Notes: generated by a model not told the origin, from the letters alone. DNA of 64,000 nt from Oscillibacter sp. (GCA_020025475.1 JAHHSA010000001.1:1-64000); one strand, 5' to 3'; shown: positions 23,798-33,551, counted from the first letter of the stretch. A program made the numbers and translations.

Positions 23798-24445
23798 ATG
23801 GAGAATAACACCATTAAAAGTGTCATGTTCGGCGGATTCGATAAGCAGGACGTCATCAATTATATTGAAAAAGCGGCCAAGGAGTCTGCGGATGCACAAC
23901 ATACATTAGAAAAAGAAAATCAGGAACTGCAGGAGCGTCTCGCTGAGCTGTCCCGAGAAAACGAGATGCTGCGTGCTCAGGCGGAAACGCTGTCTGAGGA
24001 ACGCAAGCGGCTGGAGACGGATCTGGAGCAGGAGAAAGGCACCCACCAAGAGCTGGAGCCTCTGAAGCCGGAGGTGAACCGCCTCACCGCAGAGGTGGAG
24101 CGTCTGACTGCAGAAGCAGGGGCTATGCGCCCTGACGCGGAGGCCTATGCCCGCTTCCGGGAGCGAATGGGTGCTATTGAATGCGAGAGCCGCAAACGTG
24201 CTGCAGATTTGGAGGACGCCACGGCAGAGCAGATGATGAAAACGCTGGATCATTTTCGCAGCAATTATCAGGAGCTGATGCACACCTTTGAAACGGCTGC
24301 TGCCTATGTCAATAGTGAACTGCGTAAGGTGGAAGTAAACCTCACGCAGCTGCCTCGCGCCATGGATAAGACTGGCGCAGATCTCAATGAGCTGGCCGCC
24401 ACGCTGGAGCGGATTAAGGCTGCCAATGCCGAAGAAAAAGAATAA
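23798..24445 (+). CDS. DivIVA-domain coiled-coil protein
   Basis: 215 residues. The N-terminal FGGFDKQDVINYIEK matches the membrane-binding start of DivIVA/GpsB-type proteins. A long coiled coil (about 35-110) and an Ala-rich helical tail follow. Such proteins bind curved membrane and place division or envelope factors. The weak RBS (gcggtgg) is 12-6 nt before the ATG. It is monocistronic, with its own promoter and a long hairpin after it. Confidence 0.8.
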   Translation: MENNTIKSVMFGGFDKQDVINYIEKAAKESADAQHTLEKENQELQERLAELSRENEMLRAQAETLSEERKRLETDLEQEKGTHQELEPLKPEVNRLTAEVERLTAEAGAMRPDAEAYARFRERMGAIECESRKRAADLEDATAEQMMKTLDHFRSNYQELMHTFETAAAYVNSELRKVEVNLTQLPRAMDKTGADLNELAATLERIKAANAEEKE

Positions 24446-24451
24446 CCGTGT

Positions 24452-24490
24452 AAGCAAGGGCCGGACGTTTGTCCGGCCCTTGCTTGCTCA
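24452..24490 (+). terminator. Hairpin after the DivIVA-like gene
   Basis: 15-bp stem (24452-24466 with 24471-24485), loop gttt. The T-run after it is poor, so termination may be partial. Confidence 0.6.
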
Positions 24491-24639
24491 ATCAAGTTGT
24501 GCACTTTGACGGATAATTGTTCAAAAAAGTGGAAAAAACAGCATGACTGATGGAAATTTTTTTGATTTGCTCATTGCGTAATGATCTTTTCGCACTTTGT
24601 GCAAAAAGAAGAAAAAATTGTGAAATCGGCAAAAGTCCC

Positions 24640-24668
24640 TTGCAAATGTAGATGAAGTAACCTATACT
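24640..24668 (+). promoter_or_regulatory. sigma-A promoter of the V-ATPase operon
   Basis: TTGCAA (24640-24645), 17-nt spacer, TATACT (24663-24668), in an AT-rich region. Confidence 0.8.
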
Positions 24669-24831
24669 AAAAAAATAATGGAAGGGATTTTTGTAAAATT
24701 GTACAATGAGCCGATTGTGTACGACTGTTGAACAGTTTCCCAAAACTGTCTATTGTAAAAAGTGATAACAAATGACAGAATTGTCCCTGTAAACCATGAA
24801 ATTTCCTTGCTGGAGAGAAGGTGAAGTACGG

Positions 24832-25146
24832 ATGTCCCTGGAAGCGATCGAGAAAATCAAGCAGACAGAAGTCGAGAATCGAGAGCGGAAGGCAGCTGCG
24901 GAGGCAGAGGCGCGTCAGATGATTGCCGATGCGGAACGAGCGGGGCTTGCGCTCTTGCAGCAAGCGCGGACCAATGCGGCCGAGCACGGAAAGCAGCTGC
25001 TGCAGGAAGCGGAGACGCGAGCTGCGGCACGCTCTGCGGAAATAGGAGCGGCTGCTGAAAAAGAGTCTGTGCAGCTGCGGGAAGCGGCAGAGAAACACCT
25101 GGATGAAGCGGTGGAGTTTATTGTCGGAAGGGTTGTGAAACACTGA
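24832..25146 (+). CDS. ntpF: V-type ATPase peripheral stalk subunit G/H (NtpF)
   Basis: 104 residues, almost wholly helical and Ala/Glu-rich (EAEARQMIADAERAGLALLQ), with the heptad and right-handed coiled-coil spacing of the peripheral stalk partner of subunit E. First gene of the operon, as in E. hirae ntpF. ATG at 24832 follows agaaggtg; an in-frame ATG at 24796 has no RBS. One nucleotide separates it from subunit I. Confidence 0.88.
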   Translation: MSLEAIEKIKQTEVENRERKAAAEAEARQMIADAERAGLALLQQARTNAAEHGKQLLQEAETRAAARSAEIGAAAEKESVQLREAAEKHLDEAVEFIVGRVVKH

Positions 25147-25147
25147 G

Positions 25148-27088
25148 ATGGCCATTGTAAAAATGAAAAAACTTCGCGTTATGGCGATGGCCGACTGTCG
25201 GGAAGAGCTGCTGAAAGGCTTGCAGCATCTCGGCTGTGTGCAGATCAGCGAACCGTCGGAACAGCTGTCGGATCCAGCATGGGCGGCTCTGCTGAGCCGC
25301 GGCGGTTCTCAGCTGACAGCAACGAAAAGCGAGATTACCAATGTAAACATCGCCCTGAGCGCCATGAAGCGCTACGCAAAGAAAAAAGACGGGCTGCTGA
25401 CGCAGCGCGGCGTCGTCTCAGAAACCGAACTCCTTGGGGATCAAACTGTGAAGGTCGCCAGAGAGATCAGCCGAGAGATCGGCGACGCCCTTCAGGAGTT
25501 GACTCGCCTGCAAGGAGAGGAGAGCCGTCTGCTGGCAAAGCAGGCATCGCTGATGCCCTGGAAGAGCCTGGACGTTCCGTTGGAATTAGAGGAGACGGAC
25601 CATGTGACGGTGCGGTTGGGTGTTTTACCCGGCAGTACCGATGTAGGTGCGATTCGCACGGCCCTTGGCGCTTCGGATCTTGCCGCAGAATTTTACGAGA
25701 TTAGCGGCGATAAGCAGCAACTTTATACACTGCTGGTTTGCTACCGAGGAGATCTGGAAGGGGTGCTGGAGCTTCTCAGACCCTATGGGTTCAGTGTAAC
25801 CAATTTCCAGGGCCTCGTGGGCACACCCGCAGAAAACCTCCAGAATCTGGAACGTCAGACAGCGGAAAATCGGGCTGCCCAGGAGGCAGCCATTGCTCGG
25901 ATTGCTGCCAGCGGAGAGTCCCGTGATGCTCTGCGGCTGTATGCGGACCGGCTGGGCGTAGAGGAGGATAAGGAGGTAAACGCCGAACGGCTGATGACTG
26001 ACGGCACCATCCTCTTTTTTGAGGGCTGGGTTCCGGCCGAGCGGGAACAGGAAGTCCGAACGCTTCTGCAGCGCCTGAACTGCGCATGGGAAACGGCAGA
26101 CCCCACGGATGAGGAAATTCCGGATGTTCCCGTGAAGCTGAAAAACAACTGGTTCACCCGCCCTCTTAATATGGTGACGGAAATGTATTCCCTTCCAGCG
26201 TACAACAATGTGGACCCAAACCCACTGATGGCACCGTTCTTTATTTTGTTCTATGGCATCATGATGGCGGACATGGGCTACGGCCTGCTGATGATCCTGA
26301 TTTCCCTGTTTGTGGTCAAGAAGATTCGGCCAAAAGGTCCCACGATGCAGCATATGTTCCCTCTGCTGGGTCTGTGCGGTGTCAGTACGTTCTTCTGGGG
26401 AGCTCTGACCGGCGGATTCTTCGGTGACTTCATTCCTCAGCTGCTCAAGCTCATCAATCCTGAAAGCACCTTCCAGCTGCCCAGTCTTTTCACACCGCTG
26501 GAGGATACCCTGATGATCCTGATCGGTGCCATCGCTCTGGGCCTTGTCCAGATCGTCACCGGTATGGCGATCAGCTTCGTCCGCAAGCTTCAGCACGGTC
26601 AGATCCTGGATGCCGTCTTTGAGGAAGTGACTTGGTGGGTTGTATTCGCCGGTATCGGATGTATGGCTTTGGGTGTCACCAATCTGGTGCTGTACGCAGG
26701 CATCGCCATGGTGGTTCTGGGACCGCTTGTGCAGGGCAACGGCCTGATGGGCAAGATCACTGGTATCTTCGGATCTGTTTACAACCACGTGACCGGCTTT
26801 TTCGGCGACCTGCTCTCCTACGCCCGCCTGATGGCACTGATGCTGGCGGGCAGCGTCATTGCCCAAGTGTTCAACACGCTGGGTGCGATCCCCGGCAATA
26901 TCCTGATTTTTCTGCTGATCTCCTTTGCGGGCAACGCACTGAACTTTGCGCTGAACCTGCTGGGATGCTATGTCCACGACCTGCGTCTGCAGTGCCTGGA
27001 GTACTTTGGTAAATTCTATGAGGACGGCGGCAAGCCGTTCAAACCCTTGGCAATTCAAACAAAATATGTAGATATTGAAAAGATCTAA
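25148..27088 (+). CDS. ntpI: V-type ATPase subunit I (a-subunit homologue)
   Basis: 646 residues. The cytoplasmic N-terminal half (1-340) attaches the peripheral stalks; the C-terminal half has about seven membrane segments forming the ion half-channels, starting LMAPFFILFYGIMMADMGYG. LLSYARLMALMLAGSVIAQV carries the essential Arg on the helix that faces the rotor ring. Length is normal. It overlaps the upstream region of ntpK and is followed by RBS aaggagg. Confidence 0.95.
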   Translation: MAIVKMKKLRVMAMADCREELLKGLQHLGCVQISEPSEQLSDPAWAALLSRGGSQLTATKSEITNVNIALSAMKRYAKKKDGLLTQRGVVSETELLGDQTVKVAREISREIGDALQELTRLQGEESRLLAKQASLMPWKSLDVPLELEETDHVTVRLGVLPGSTDVGAIRTALGASDLAAEFYEISGDKQQLYTLLVCYRGDLEGVLELLRPYGFSVTNFQGLVGTPAENLQNLERQTAENRAAQEAAIARIAASGESRDALRLYADRLGVEEDKEVNAERLMTDGTILFFEGWVPAEREQEVRTLLQRLNCAWETADPTDEEIPDVPVKLKNNWFTRPLNMVTEMYSLPAYNNVDPNPLMAPFFILFYGIMMADMGYGLLMILISLFVVKKIRPKGPTMQHMFPLLGLCGVSTFFWGALTGGFFGDFIPQLLKLINPESTFQLPSLFTPLEDTLMILIGAIALGLVQIVTGMAISFVRKLQHGQILDAVFEEVTWWVVFAGIGCMALGVTNLVLYAGIAMVVLGPLVQGNGLMGKITGIFGSVYNHVTGFFGDLLSYARLMALMLAGSVIAQVFNTLGAIPGNILIFLLISFAGNALNFALNLLGCYVHDLRLQCLEYFGKFYEDGGKPFKPLAIQTKYVDIEKI

Positions 27089-27101
27089 GGAGGAAACCAC
27101 T

Positions 27102-27587
27102 ATGTTAGAATCTTTTGGCGGCCTGGCACTTGCACTTCTGGGCGCTGGCCTTGCAGCAGTTCTCCCCGGCATTGGCTCCGCAAAGGGCACCGGCATCGCC
27201 GGTGAGGCGGGCACAGGTCTTCTGTGCCAGGACCCCAGCAAATTCGGTAAAGTCATGATCCTGCAGGTGATCCCCGGCACCCAGGGCCTGTACGGTCTGG
27301 TGGTCTGGTTCTTCGCAATCTTTTCCATGGGCCTGCTGGGCGGCGACGGCTCTGTGCTCAACATGACTGTGCAGGAGGGGATGCGTTACTTTGCAGCCTG
27401 CATGCCCATGGCACTGGGCGGCCTGTTCTCCGCAATTGCACAGGGCCGCGTGGCAGCTGGTTCCATCAACATTCTGGCCAAGAAGCCTGACGATTGGTCC
27501 AAGGGCATGGTCCTCTGCATCACTGTTGAGTTCTACGCTATTTTGTCCCTGCTGGCTTCCATGTTGATGATCATCAATATCGGCTGA
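27102..27587 (+). CDS. ntpK: V-type ATPase rotor subunit K, probable Na+ type
   Basis: 161 residues, two fused hairpins (four membrane helices). Visible Na+ ligands of the E. hirae type: PGTQGLYG in helix 2 (T and Q), AQGRVAAG in helix 3 (Q), and ITVEFYAIL in helix 4 (the essential Glu). Only the second hairpin carries the carboxylate. ATG at 27102 follows aaggagg; an upstream in-frame start at 27075 overlaps ntpI and is rejected. Confidence 0.95.
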   Translation: MLESFGGLALALLGAGLAAVLPGIGSAKGTGIAGEAGTGLLCQDPSKFGKVMILQVIPGTQGLYGLVVWFFAIFSMGLLGGDGSVLNMTVQEGMRYFAACMPMALGGLFSAIAQGRVAAGSINILAKKPDDWSKGMVLCITVEFYAILSLLASMLMIINIG

Positions 27588-27610
27588 CCCCGCAGAAAGG
27601 GGAGTCCAAG

Positions 27611-28204
27611 ATGAATGGTATCGAAAAAATCAAACAGCGCATTGATGCGGACACCCAGGCTGAGATTGACAAAATCCTTGCCAGCGCCAGGGAAGAGGCT
27701 GCAAAGATCGCTGAAAAGTACAATGCACAGGCAGACGAGGAAGCAATCGAGCTGAATATGAGGAGCAAAAAGGCTGCCGCTGAGCGCGAGGAGCGCCTGG
27801 TCAGCGCAGCACAGATGGAGTCCCGTAAGACGGCTTTGGCTACCAAGCAGGGCCTGATGGAAAAGGCGTACGAGTTGGCGTTGGAAAAACTCTGCAAAAT
27901 GCCCGACGCACAGTACAAAGAAATCGTGGCGGACTTGTTGGTCCAGGCGTCTCCCTCCGGACGAGGCACGGTGGTGTTTGCACCCGATGAGGCCAAGCGG
28001 ATCGGTGAGGCGGCAGTCAAGCTGGCCAATGAGAAGCTGGGCGGCGGCAAGCTGACCCTCTCTCAGGAAACCCGGGAAATTCGCGGCGGCTTTATCCTCC
28101 GCGATGATCGGGTGGAGGTCAATGGCACATTTGAAACACTGGTGCGCCTGCAAAAAGCGGAGACTGCGGGAGCAGTTGCAAAAATACTGTTTCCCGAGGC
28201 ATGA
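27611..28204 (+). CDS. ntpE: V-type ATPase peripheral stalk subunit E
   Basis: 197 residues. The N-terminal helix (about 1-100) pairs with subunit G/H (EEAAKIAEKYNAQADEEA); the C-terminal globular part has GGFILRDDRVEVNGTF, the usual E-subunit end that binds the catalytic head. RBS aaaggggag is close before the ATG. 23 nt after ntpK. Confidence 0.93.
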   Translation: MNGIEKIKQRIDADTQAEIDKILASAREEAAKIAEKYNAQADEEAIELNMRSKKAAAEREERLVSAAQMESRKTALATKQGLMEKAYELALEKLCKMPDAQYKEIVADLLVQASPSGRGTVVFAPDEAKRIGEAAVKLANEKLGGGKLTLSQETREIRGGFILRDDRVEVNGTFETLVRLQKAETAGAVAKILFPEA

Positions 28205-28219
28205 CAAGGAGGAAGTGTC

Positions 28220-29227
28220 TTGGCTAAAAAAATCAAAGACACCGATTACCTGGCAATCTCCGCCCGTATCCGCGGCATGGAAAATACTCTATTGACCCGC
28301 GAGCGGATGGAGCAGATTCTGGATGCCCGCAGTGACGACGAGGTGGCAAAGATCCTCCAGGAGTGTGGATATTCTCAGCTGGACCCCACGCACCCGGAGG
28401 CCATGGACGCAGTGCTCTCCGCCGCCCGGGAGTCGGTTTTGAACGATCTGACCGCTGGAACGCCGGACACCAGGTATATCGACATTTTCAAGCTAAAATA
28501 CGATTATCACAATGCAAAAGCCATCCTGAAGGCACAGGCTATGGGCGTCAGCCCGGACCGGATGCTGATGGATATGGGCCGGGTGCCTGCTCAGGCTTTG
28601 AAGAATGCCATTGAGGGCAGCGGCGACTGGAGCGAGATTCCGGAGACCTTGACGGTCGCAGTAGAGGAGGCCAGAGAGGTACTGGACACCACTCGGGATC
28701 CTCAGCTCAGCGACATTGTTCTGGATCGCTGGTATTATCGGGATATGGCAGCTGTGGCACAAGCCACCGGCAGCGCTTTTCTGGTAGGTTATGTGAAGGT
28801 CCAGATCGATGCGGCCAATCTGCGTACGCTGGTCCGGACACTGCGGATGGGAAAAAACGAAGCATTTCTCTCCAGTGTCCTGGTGGAGGGCGGAGAGGTG
28901 GACACCGCCGGCCTCTTGAGAGTCAGTGCAGATCACGGCAGCGGACTTGTAGAGCTCTATGCGTCTACAAGCCTTGAAAATGCAGCTGCGGCAGGCGCAG
29001 AAGCTTTACAGGGTGGTCCCCTGGTTGCCTTTGAGAAGCTCTGTGACGATGCTGTTTCGGAGTACCTCAGTGGAGCACAGTTTGTACCTTTTGGTGAGGC
29101 GCCGTTGGTGGGCTACCTGGCTGCCAGGGAGACGGAGTATACAAACCTCCGCATTCTGCTGACCGGACGGGCTACCGGGATATCTCCCGAGGTGATCCGC
29201 GCTCGGCTTCGTGCAAGCTATGTGTAA
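28220..29227 (+). CDS. ntpC: V-type ATPase subunit C (d-type)
   Basis: 335 residues, three-fold repeated helical funnel that joins the central stalk to the K ring. Typical segments: YLAISARIRGMENTLL, DIFKLKYDYHNAKAILKA, and YLAARETEYTNLRILLTG near the end. TTG start at 28220 with aaggagg 7 nt upstream. 15 nt after ntpE. Confidence 0.93.
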   Translation: MAKKIKDTDYLAISARIRGMENTLLTRERMEQILDARSDDEVAKILQECGYSQLDPTHPEAMDAVLSAARESVLNDLTAGTPDTRYIDIFKLKYDYHNAKAILKAQAMGVSPDRMLMDMGRVPAQALKNAIEGSGDWSEIPETLTVAVEEAREVLDTTRDPQLSDIVLDRWYYRDMAAVAQATGSAFLVGYVKVQIDAANLRTLVRTLRMGKNEAFLSSVLVEGGEVDTAGLLRVSADHGSGLVELYASTSLENAAAAGAEALQGGPLVAFEKLCDDAVSEYLSGAQFVPFGEAPLVGYLAARETEYTNLRILLTGRATGISPEVIRARLRASYV

Positions 29228-29244
29228 AAGGCGGTGTGAATACA

Positions 29245-29562
29245 ATGGCAAAAACGTATCAGATCGCCGTTATCGGCGACTGGGAGTCCGTAATGGGCTT
29301 TCGAGCCTTGGGCCTGGACACCTATCCTGTGACCACTGTGGAAGAGGCAAAGGAGAAGGTCCGTGAGCTGGCTAAGACCGACTGTGCCGTCATCTATTTG
29401 ACAGAGCAGCTGGCAAAGGATATGGAGGATGTGATCAACCATTATAAAGATGAGCTCTGCCCTGCCATCATTCTGATTCCCGGCAGGGAGGGTTCTCTCG
29501 GCATAGGCAGAAATAACATCCAGCGCTCCATTGAGCGCGCGGTGGGCGCAGACATTTTGTAA
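29245..29562 (+). CDS. ntpG: V-type ATPase central stalk subunit F (E. hirae NtpG)
   Basis: 105 residues. A Rossmann-like start (YQIAVIGDWESVMGFRALGL) and PAIILIPGREGSLGIG are typical of subunit F, which forms the shaft with subunit D. ATG at 29245 follows ggtg by 8 nt; GTG at 29236 is an alternative. Short gap to ntpC. Confidence 0.9.
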   Translation: MAKTYQIAVIGDWESVMGFRALGLDTYPVTTVEEAKEKVRELAKTDCAVIYLTEQLAKDMEDVINHYKDELCPAIILIPGREGSLGIGRNNIQRSIERAVGADIL

Positions 29563-29609
29563 GTGCCCGTTCCTTCTGGCGAATTTATCCTGAAAGAAGG
29601 TCATTCAAT

Positions 29610-31382
29610 TTGAGCGGTAAAGTTGTGAAAGTTTCCGGCCCGCTGGTTGTGGCCACCGGCCTTTCGGACGCCAATATGTCCGACGTGGTCCGAGTGGGTC
29701 CCCAGCGGCTGATCGGTGAGATCCTGACGATGAAAGGCGATGCTGCCTCCATCCAGGTTTACGAGGAGACCTCCGGTCTCGGCCCCGGCGCTGAGGTGGT
29801 GACCACCGGCGCTCCTATGAGCGTGGAACTGGGCCCCGGCATGATCGAGGGAATCTACGATGGCATTCAGCGCCCACTGGAGAAGATTGTGGAAAAGGTT
29901 GGCCCCTGCATTACCCGTGGTGTGGAGGTTCCTGCGCTGGACCATGAGAAGAAATGGGAGTTTACCCCTGTTGCCAAGGTCGGTGATCAGGTGGTAGGGG
30001 GCGACATTCTGGGTACCGTCCCTGAGACTGCCGTGGTGCTCCACAAGATTATGGTGCCTCCCAAGATGAAAGGTACCATCACCAAGATCGTGGAAAAAGG
30101 TGAGTACACTGTGCTGGAGCCCATTGTCACTCTGACCACGGAGGACGGCAAGACAGTGGAACTGCCCATGATGCAGAAGTGGCCCGTGCGTGTGGGCCGC
30201 CCCTACGAGCACAAATATCCCCCCAAGCGACCTCTGTGCTCTGGCCAGCGTGTCATCGATACCATGTTCCCCATCGCCAAGGGCGGCACCGCAGCAGTTC
30301 CCGGCCCCTTCGGCTCCGGTAAAACTGTTGTGCAGCACCAGCTGGCAAAGTGGTCTGACGTGGATATCGTGGTCTACATTGGCTGCGGCGAGCGCGGCAA
30401 CGAGATGACCGATGTTCTGCGTGAGTTTCCTGAATTGAAGGACCCCCGTACTGGCGAGTCTCTGATGAAGAGAACCGTTCTGATCGCCAATACCTCTGAT
30501 ATGCCTGTGGCAGCCCGTGAGGCCTCTGTCTACACCGGTATCACCATCGCTGAGTATTTCCGCGATATGGGCTATGACGTAGCTGTCATCGCAGACTCCA
30601 CCTCCCGTTGGGCTGAGGCTCTCCGTGAGATGTCCGGCCGACTGGAAGAAATGCCCGGTGAAGAGGGCTATCCCGCTTACCTTGCCTCTCGTTTGGCACA
30701 GTTCTACGAGCGTGCCGGCAGCGTGGAGTGCATAGGCAGCGACGAGCGTCGGGGCAGCCTGACGGCTGTTGGCGCTGTGTCTCCTCCCGGCGGCGACCTT
30801 TCCGAGCCTGTCTCTCAGGCCACCATGCGTATTGTCAAGGTGTTCTGGGCGCTGGACTCCTCTCTGGCTTACAAACGCCATTTCCCGGCCATTAACTGGT
30901 TGAATTCTTACTCGCTGTACCTGGACTCCCTGAAGCCCTGGTTTGATGAGAATCTGGGTGAGGACTTCATGAAGGACCGCAGCCGTGCCATGAGCCTGCT
31001 GCAGAATGAAGCCAGCCTGAACGAGATCGTCCAACTGGTTGGTAAGGACGCACTGTCTGCCGGCGACCAGCTGACGCTGGAAGTGGCGCGTATGATCCGG
31101 GAGGACTTCCTGCAGCAGAACGCATTTACCGATATTGATGGCTATTCCAGCTATGACAGGCAGATGAAACTGCTGGGGATGATCCTGCACTATGAGAGCC
31201 TGTGCCGTGACGCCATTGCCAAGGGAGCTGTGGCTACCAAGCTCTTTGAGATTCCCGCCCGTGAGAAGATCGGCCGCGCCAAGAGCGTGCCCGCTGATAT
31301 CTATGCGGAGGAATATGCCAAGATCGACGCCGACATGGTGGAGGAGATCGACGCGGTCATTGCCCAGGGAGGTGAGTTCTGA
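29610..31382 (+). CDS. ntpA: V-type ATPase catalytic subunit A
   Basis: 590 residues. P-loop GPFGSGKTVV (about 232-241), GERGNEMTDVL, and the bulge domain typical of A subunits. It hydrolyses or makes ATP in the head. TTG start at 29610 with agaagg 9 nt upstream. The stop overlaps the ntpB start (TGATG). Confidence 0.97.
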   Translation: MSGKVVKVSGPLVVATGLSDANMSDVVRVGPQRLIGEILTMKGDAASIQVYEETSGLGPGAEVVTTGAPMSVELGPGMIEGIYDGIQRPLEKIVEKVGPCITRGVEVPALDHEKKWEFTPVAKVGDQVVGGDILGTVPETAVVLHKIMVPPKMKGTITKIVEKGEYTVLEPIVTLTTEDGKTVELPMMQKWPVRVGRPYEHKYPPKRPLCSGQRVIDTMFPIAKGGTAAVPGPFGSGKTVVQHQLAKWSDVDIVVYIGCGERGNEMTDVLREFPELKDPRTGESLMKRTVLIANTSDMPVAAREASVYTGITIAEYFRDMGYDVAVIADSTSRWAEALREMSGRLEEMPGEEGYPAYLASRLAQFYERAGSVECIGSDERRGSLTAVGAVSPPGGDLSEPVSQATMRIVKVFWALDSSLAYKRHFPAINWLNSYSLYLDSLKPWFDENLGEDFMKDRSRAMSLLQNEASLNEIVQLVGKDALSAGDQLTLEVARMIREDFLQQNAFTDIDGYSSYDRQMKLLGMILHYESLCRDAIAKGAVATKLFEIPAREKIGRAKSVPADIYAEEYAKIDADMVEEIDAVIAQGGEF

Positions 31383-32767
31383 TGATCCGTGAATATAAAA
31401 CCGTAGAAGAGATCGTCAGCCCGCTGATGATGGTTCGCATGGTCGAAAACGTAACCTATGACGAACTGGTGGAAGTGGAGCTCCACGATGGTACGATCCG
31501 CCGCGGCAAGGTGCTGGAGGTCAACGGCGACACCGCAGTTGTTCAGCTGTTCGAGTCCGCTGCCGGCATCAACCTGGCAGACGCCAAGGTGCGCTTTCTA
31601 GGGCACCCGCTGCAGCTGGGTGTGTCCGGCGATATGTTGGGCCGTGTGTTCAATGGCATGGGACAGCCCATCGACGGCGGTCCTGACATTCTGCCAGAGG
31701 AATACCGTGACATCAACGGTCTTCCCATGAACCCTGCCGCCCGAGACTACCCAAACGAATTTATTCAGACGGGTGTCTCTACCATTGACGGCCTGAACAC
31801 CCTGGTCCGCGGACAGAAGCTGCCCATTTTCTCCGGCTCCGGTCTGCCGCACGCCAATCTGGCTGCTCAGATCGCCCGTCAGGCCAAGGTGCTGGGCGAT
31901 GACGCTTCCAACTTCGCCGTTGTGTTCGCTGCTATCGGCATCACCTTCGAGGAGTCTGAATTCTTCGTCAACGAGTTCCGCCGAACCGGTGCCATTGACC
32001 GTACTGTGCTGTTTTCCAACCTGGCCAATGACCCGGCTGTCGAGCGTATTTCCACGCCTCGTATGGCACTGACTGCCGCCGAGTATCTGGCTTTTGAGAA
32101 AGGAATGCATGTTCTGGTCATCATGACCGATATCACCAACTATGCCGAGGCCCTCCGTGAGGTCTCTGCGGCTAAGAAGGAAGTTCCCGGCCGCCGCGGC
32201 TTCCCCGGTTACCTGTACACCGACTTGGCTACGCTGTATGAGCGGGCAGGCCGACGCCTGGGCAATCCAGGTTCCATCACGCTGATCCCCATTCTCACCA
32301 TGCCTGAGGATGATAAGACCCACCCCATCCCGGACCTGACCGGCTATATTACTGAGGGGCAGATCATCCTCTCCCGCGCTCTGTACCGCCAGGGCATCCA
32401 TCCGCCTGTGGACGTGCTGCCCTCTCTGTCCCGCCTGAAAGATAAAGGCATCGGTGAGGGAAAGACCCGTGAGGATCACGCCGACACCATGAACCAACTC
32501 TTTGCCGCTTACTCCACCGGTAAGGACAACAAGGAGCTGATGAGCATTCTGGGTGAAGCGGCTTTAACACCAACTGATCTGCTGTACGCCAAATTCGCAG
32601 ATGAATTTGAAAAGCGTTACGTCAATCAGGGCTATGAGGAAAACCGCTCCATTGAGGAAACGCTGGATCTTGGCTGGGAGCTGCTGAGTATCCTGCCCAA
32701 GAGTGAGCTGAAACGTATCAAACCGGAGTATATTGAGAAATATTGGCCGAAGAAGGACCACGAGTAA
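31382..32767 (+). CDS. ntpB: V-type ATPase regulatory subunit B
   Basis: 461 residues. Non-catalytic: the P-loop position reads SGSGLPHANLA, without the Lys-Thr. YLYTDLATLYERAG and PILTMPEDD(K)THPIPDLTGY are typical. ATG at 31382 overlaps the last base of the ntpA stop, giving coupled A and B synthesis. Confidence 0.97.
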   Translation: MIREYKTVEEIVSPLMMVRMVENVTYDELVEVELHDGTIRRGKVLEVNGDTAVVQLFESAAGINLADAKVRFLGHPLQLGVSGDMLGRVFNGMGQPIDGGPDILPEEYRDINGLPMNPAARDYPNEFIQTGVSTIDGLNTLVRGQKLPIFSGSGLPHANLAAQIARQAKVLGDDASNFAVVFAAIGITFEESEFFVNEFRRTGAIDRTVLFSNLANDPAVERISTPRMALTAAEYLAFEKGMHVLVIMTDITNYAEALREVSAAKKEVPGRRGFPGYLYTDLATLYERAGRRLGNPGSITLIPILTMPEDDKTHPIPDLTGYITEGQIILSRALYRQGIHPPVDVLPSLSRLKDKGIGEGKTREDHADTMNQLFAAYSTGKDNKELMSILGEAALTPTDLLYAKFADEFEKRYVNQGYEENRSIEETLDLGWELLSILPKSELKRIKPEYIEKYWPKKDHE

Positions 32768-32780
32768 GGAGGGGTGACCC

Positions 32781-33479
32781 ATGGCGAATATTACGGTGAA
32801 CCCCACTCGCATGGAGTTGACCCGCCTGAAGGGAAAGCTTCGCACGGCTCAAAGAGGCCATAAGCTGCTCAAGGATAAGCGTGATGAGCTGATGAAGCAG
32901 TTTTTGGATACGGTTCGCGAGGTTCGTGCCCTCCGTGCCGAGGTGGAAGAGGAGCTCATGACGGTTCATGCGTCCTTCACGGTGGCCTCAGCCCTCATGA
33001 GCTCGGAGGCCATGGAACAGGCACTTTTGTATCCCAAGCAAAGCGTGGAGCTGACCCAGACCAGCAGGAATATTATGTCTGTCAACGTGCCGGAGTACCA
33101 CTTTCAGACCAAGACCCGTTCGGACGCAGATATCTATCCCTATGGCTTTGCATCCACGTCCGGCGAGTTGGATACGGCGGTGGATGCTTTGGGCAAGGTG
33201 TTCCAGAAGATGCTGAAGCTGGCTGAGATCGAAAAGTCTGCCCAGCTGATGGCGGAGGAGATTGAAAAGACCCGTCGCCGGGTCAACGCTCTGGAATATG
33301 TGATGATCCCTGATACCCAGGAGGCCATCCGGTATATCACCATGAAGCTGGATGAGAATGACCGTGCAACCACCACACGATTGATGAAGGTGAAGGACAT
33401 GCTGCTCCGTGAAGCTCTGGAGGAGCAGCGTCATCGTGACGCTGCTGCCATGGAGCAATATCAGGGGCAGACAAGTTAA
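32781..33479 (+). CDS. ntpD: V-type ATPase central rotor subunit D
   Basis: 232 residues, a long antiparallel coiled coil. Begins NITVNPTRMELTRLKGKLRT and contains RRVNALEYVMIPD, both D-subunit marks. It is the rotating shaft. RBS aaggagggg precedes the ATG. It ends the V-ATPase run; a hairpin follows. Confidence 0.95.
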   Translation: MANITVNPTRMELTRLKGKLRTAQRGHKLLKDKRDELMKQFLDTVREVRALRAEVEEELMTVHASFTVASALMSSEAMEQALLYPKQSVELTQTSRNIMSVNVPEYHFQTKTRSDADIYPYGFASTSGELDTAVDALGKVFQKMLKLAEIEKSAQLMAEEIEKTRRRVNALEYVMIPDTQEAIRYITMKLDENDRATTTRLMKVKDMLLREALEEQRHRDAAAMEQYQGQTS

Positions 33480-33486
33480 TTTTAGT

Positions 33487-33525
33487 CAAAGCGGTACAGT
33501 AAATATTACTGTGCCGCTTTGGCAC
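33487..33525 (+). terminator. Hairpin between ntpD and the flavodiiron gene
   Basis: 16-bp stem with one wobble (33487-33502 with 33506-33521). It lacks a clean T-run, so it may attenuate rather than stop transcription into the next gene. Confidence 0.5.
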
Positions 33526-33551
33526 GTTTATTTACAAAGGAGAAACGAGTT

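Larger units (their letters stand above)
24446..24831. other. AT-rich intergenic region before the V-ATPase operon
   Basis: About 385 bases with no supportable gene. It holds the hairpin above and one consensus promoter. From the predicted start near 24675 to the first ATG is a leader of about 155 nt. I see no clear riboswitch. Confidence 0.6.

Noticed and set aside
25625..27364. Antisense frame over ntpI and ntpK
   Set aside because: No start signal and spans the boundary of two real genes.
29601..31190. Antisense frame over ntpA
   Set aside because: Shadow of the catalytic subunit gene; Gly/His-rich low-meaning product.
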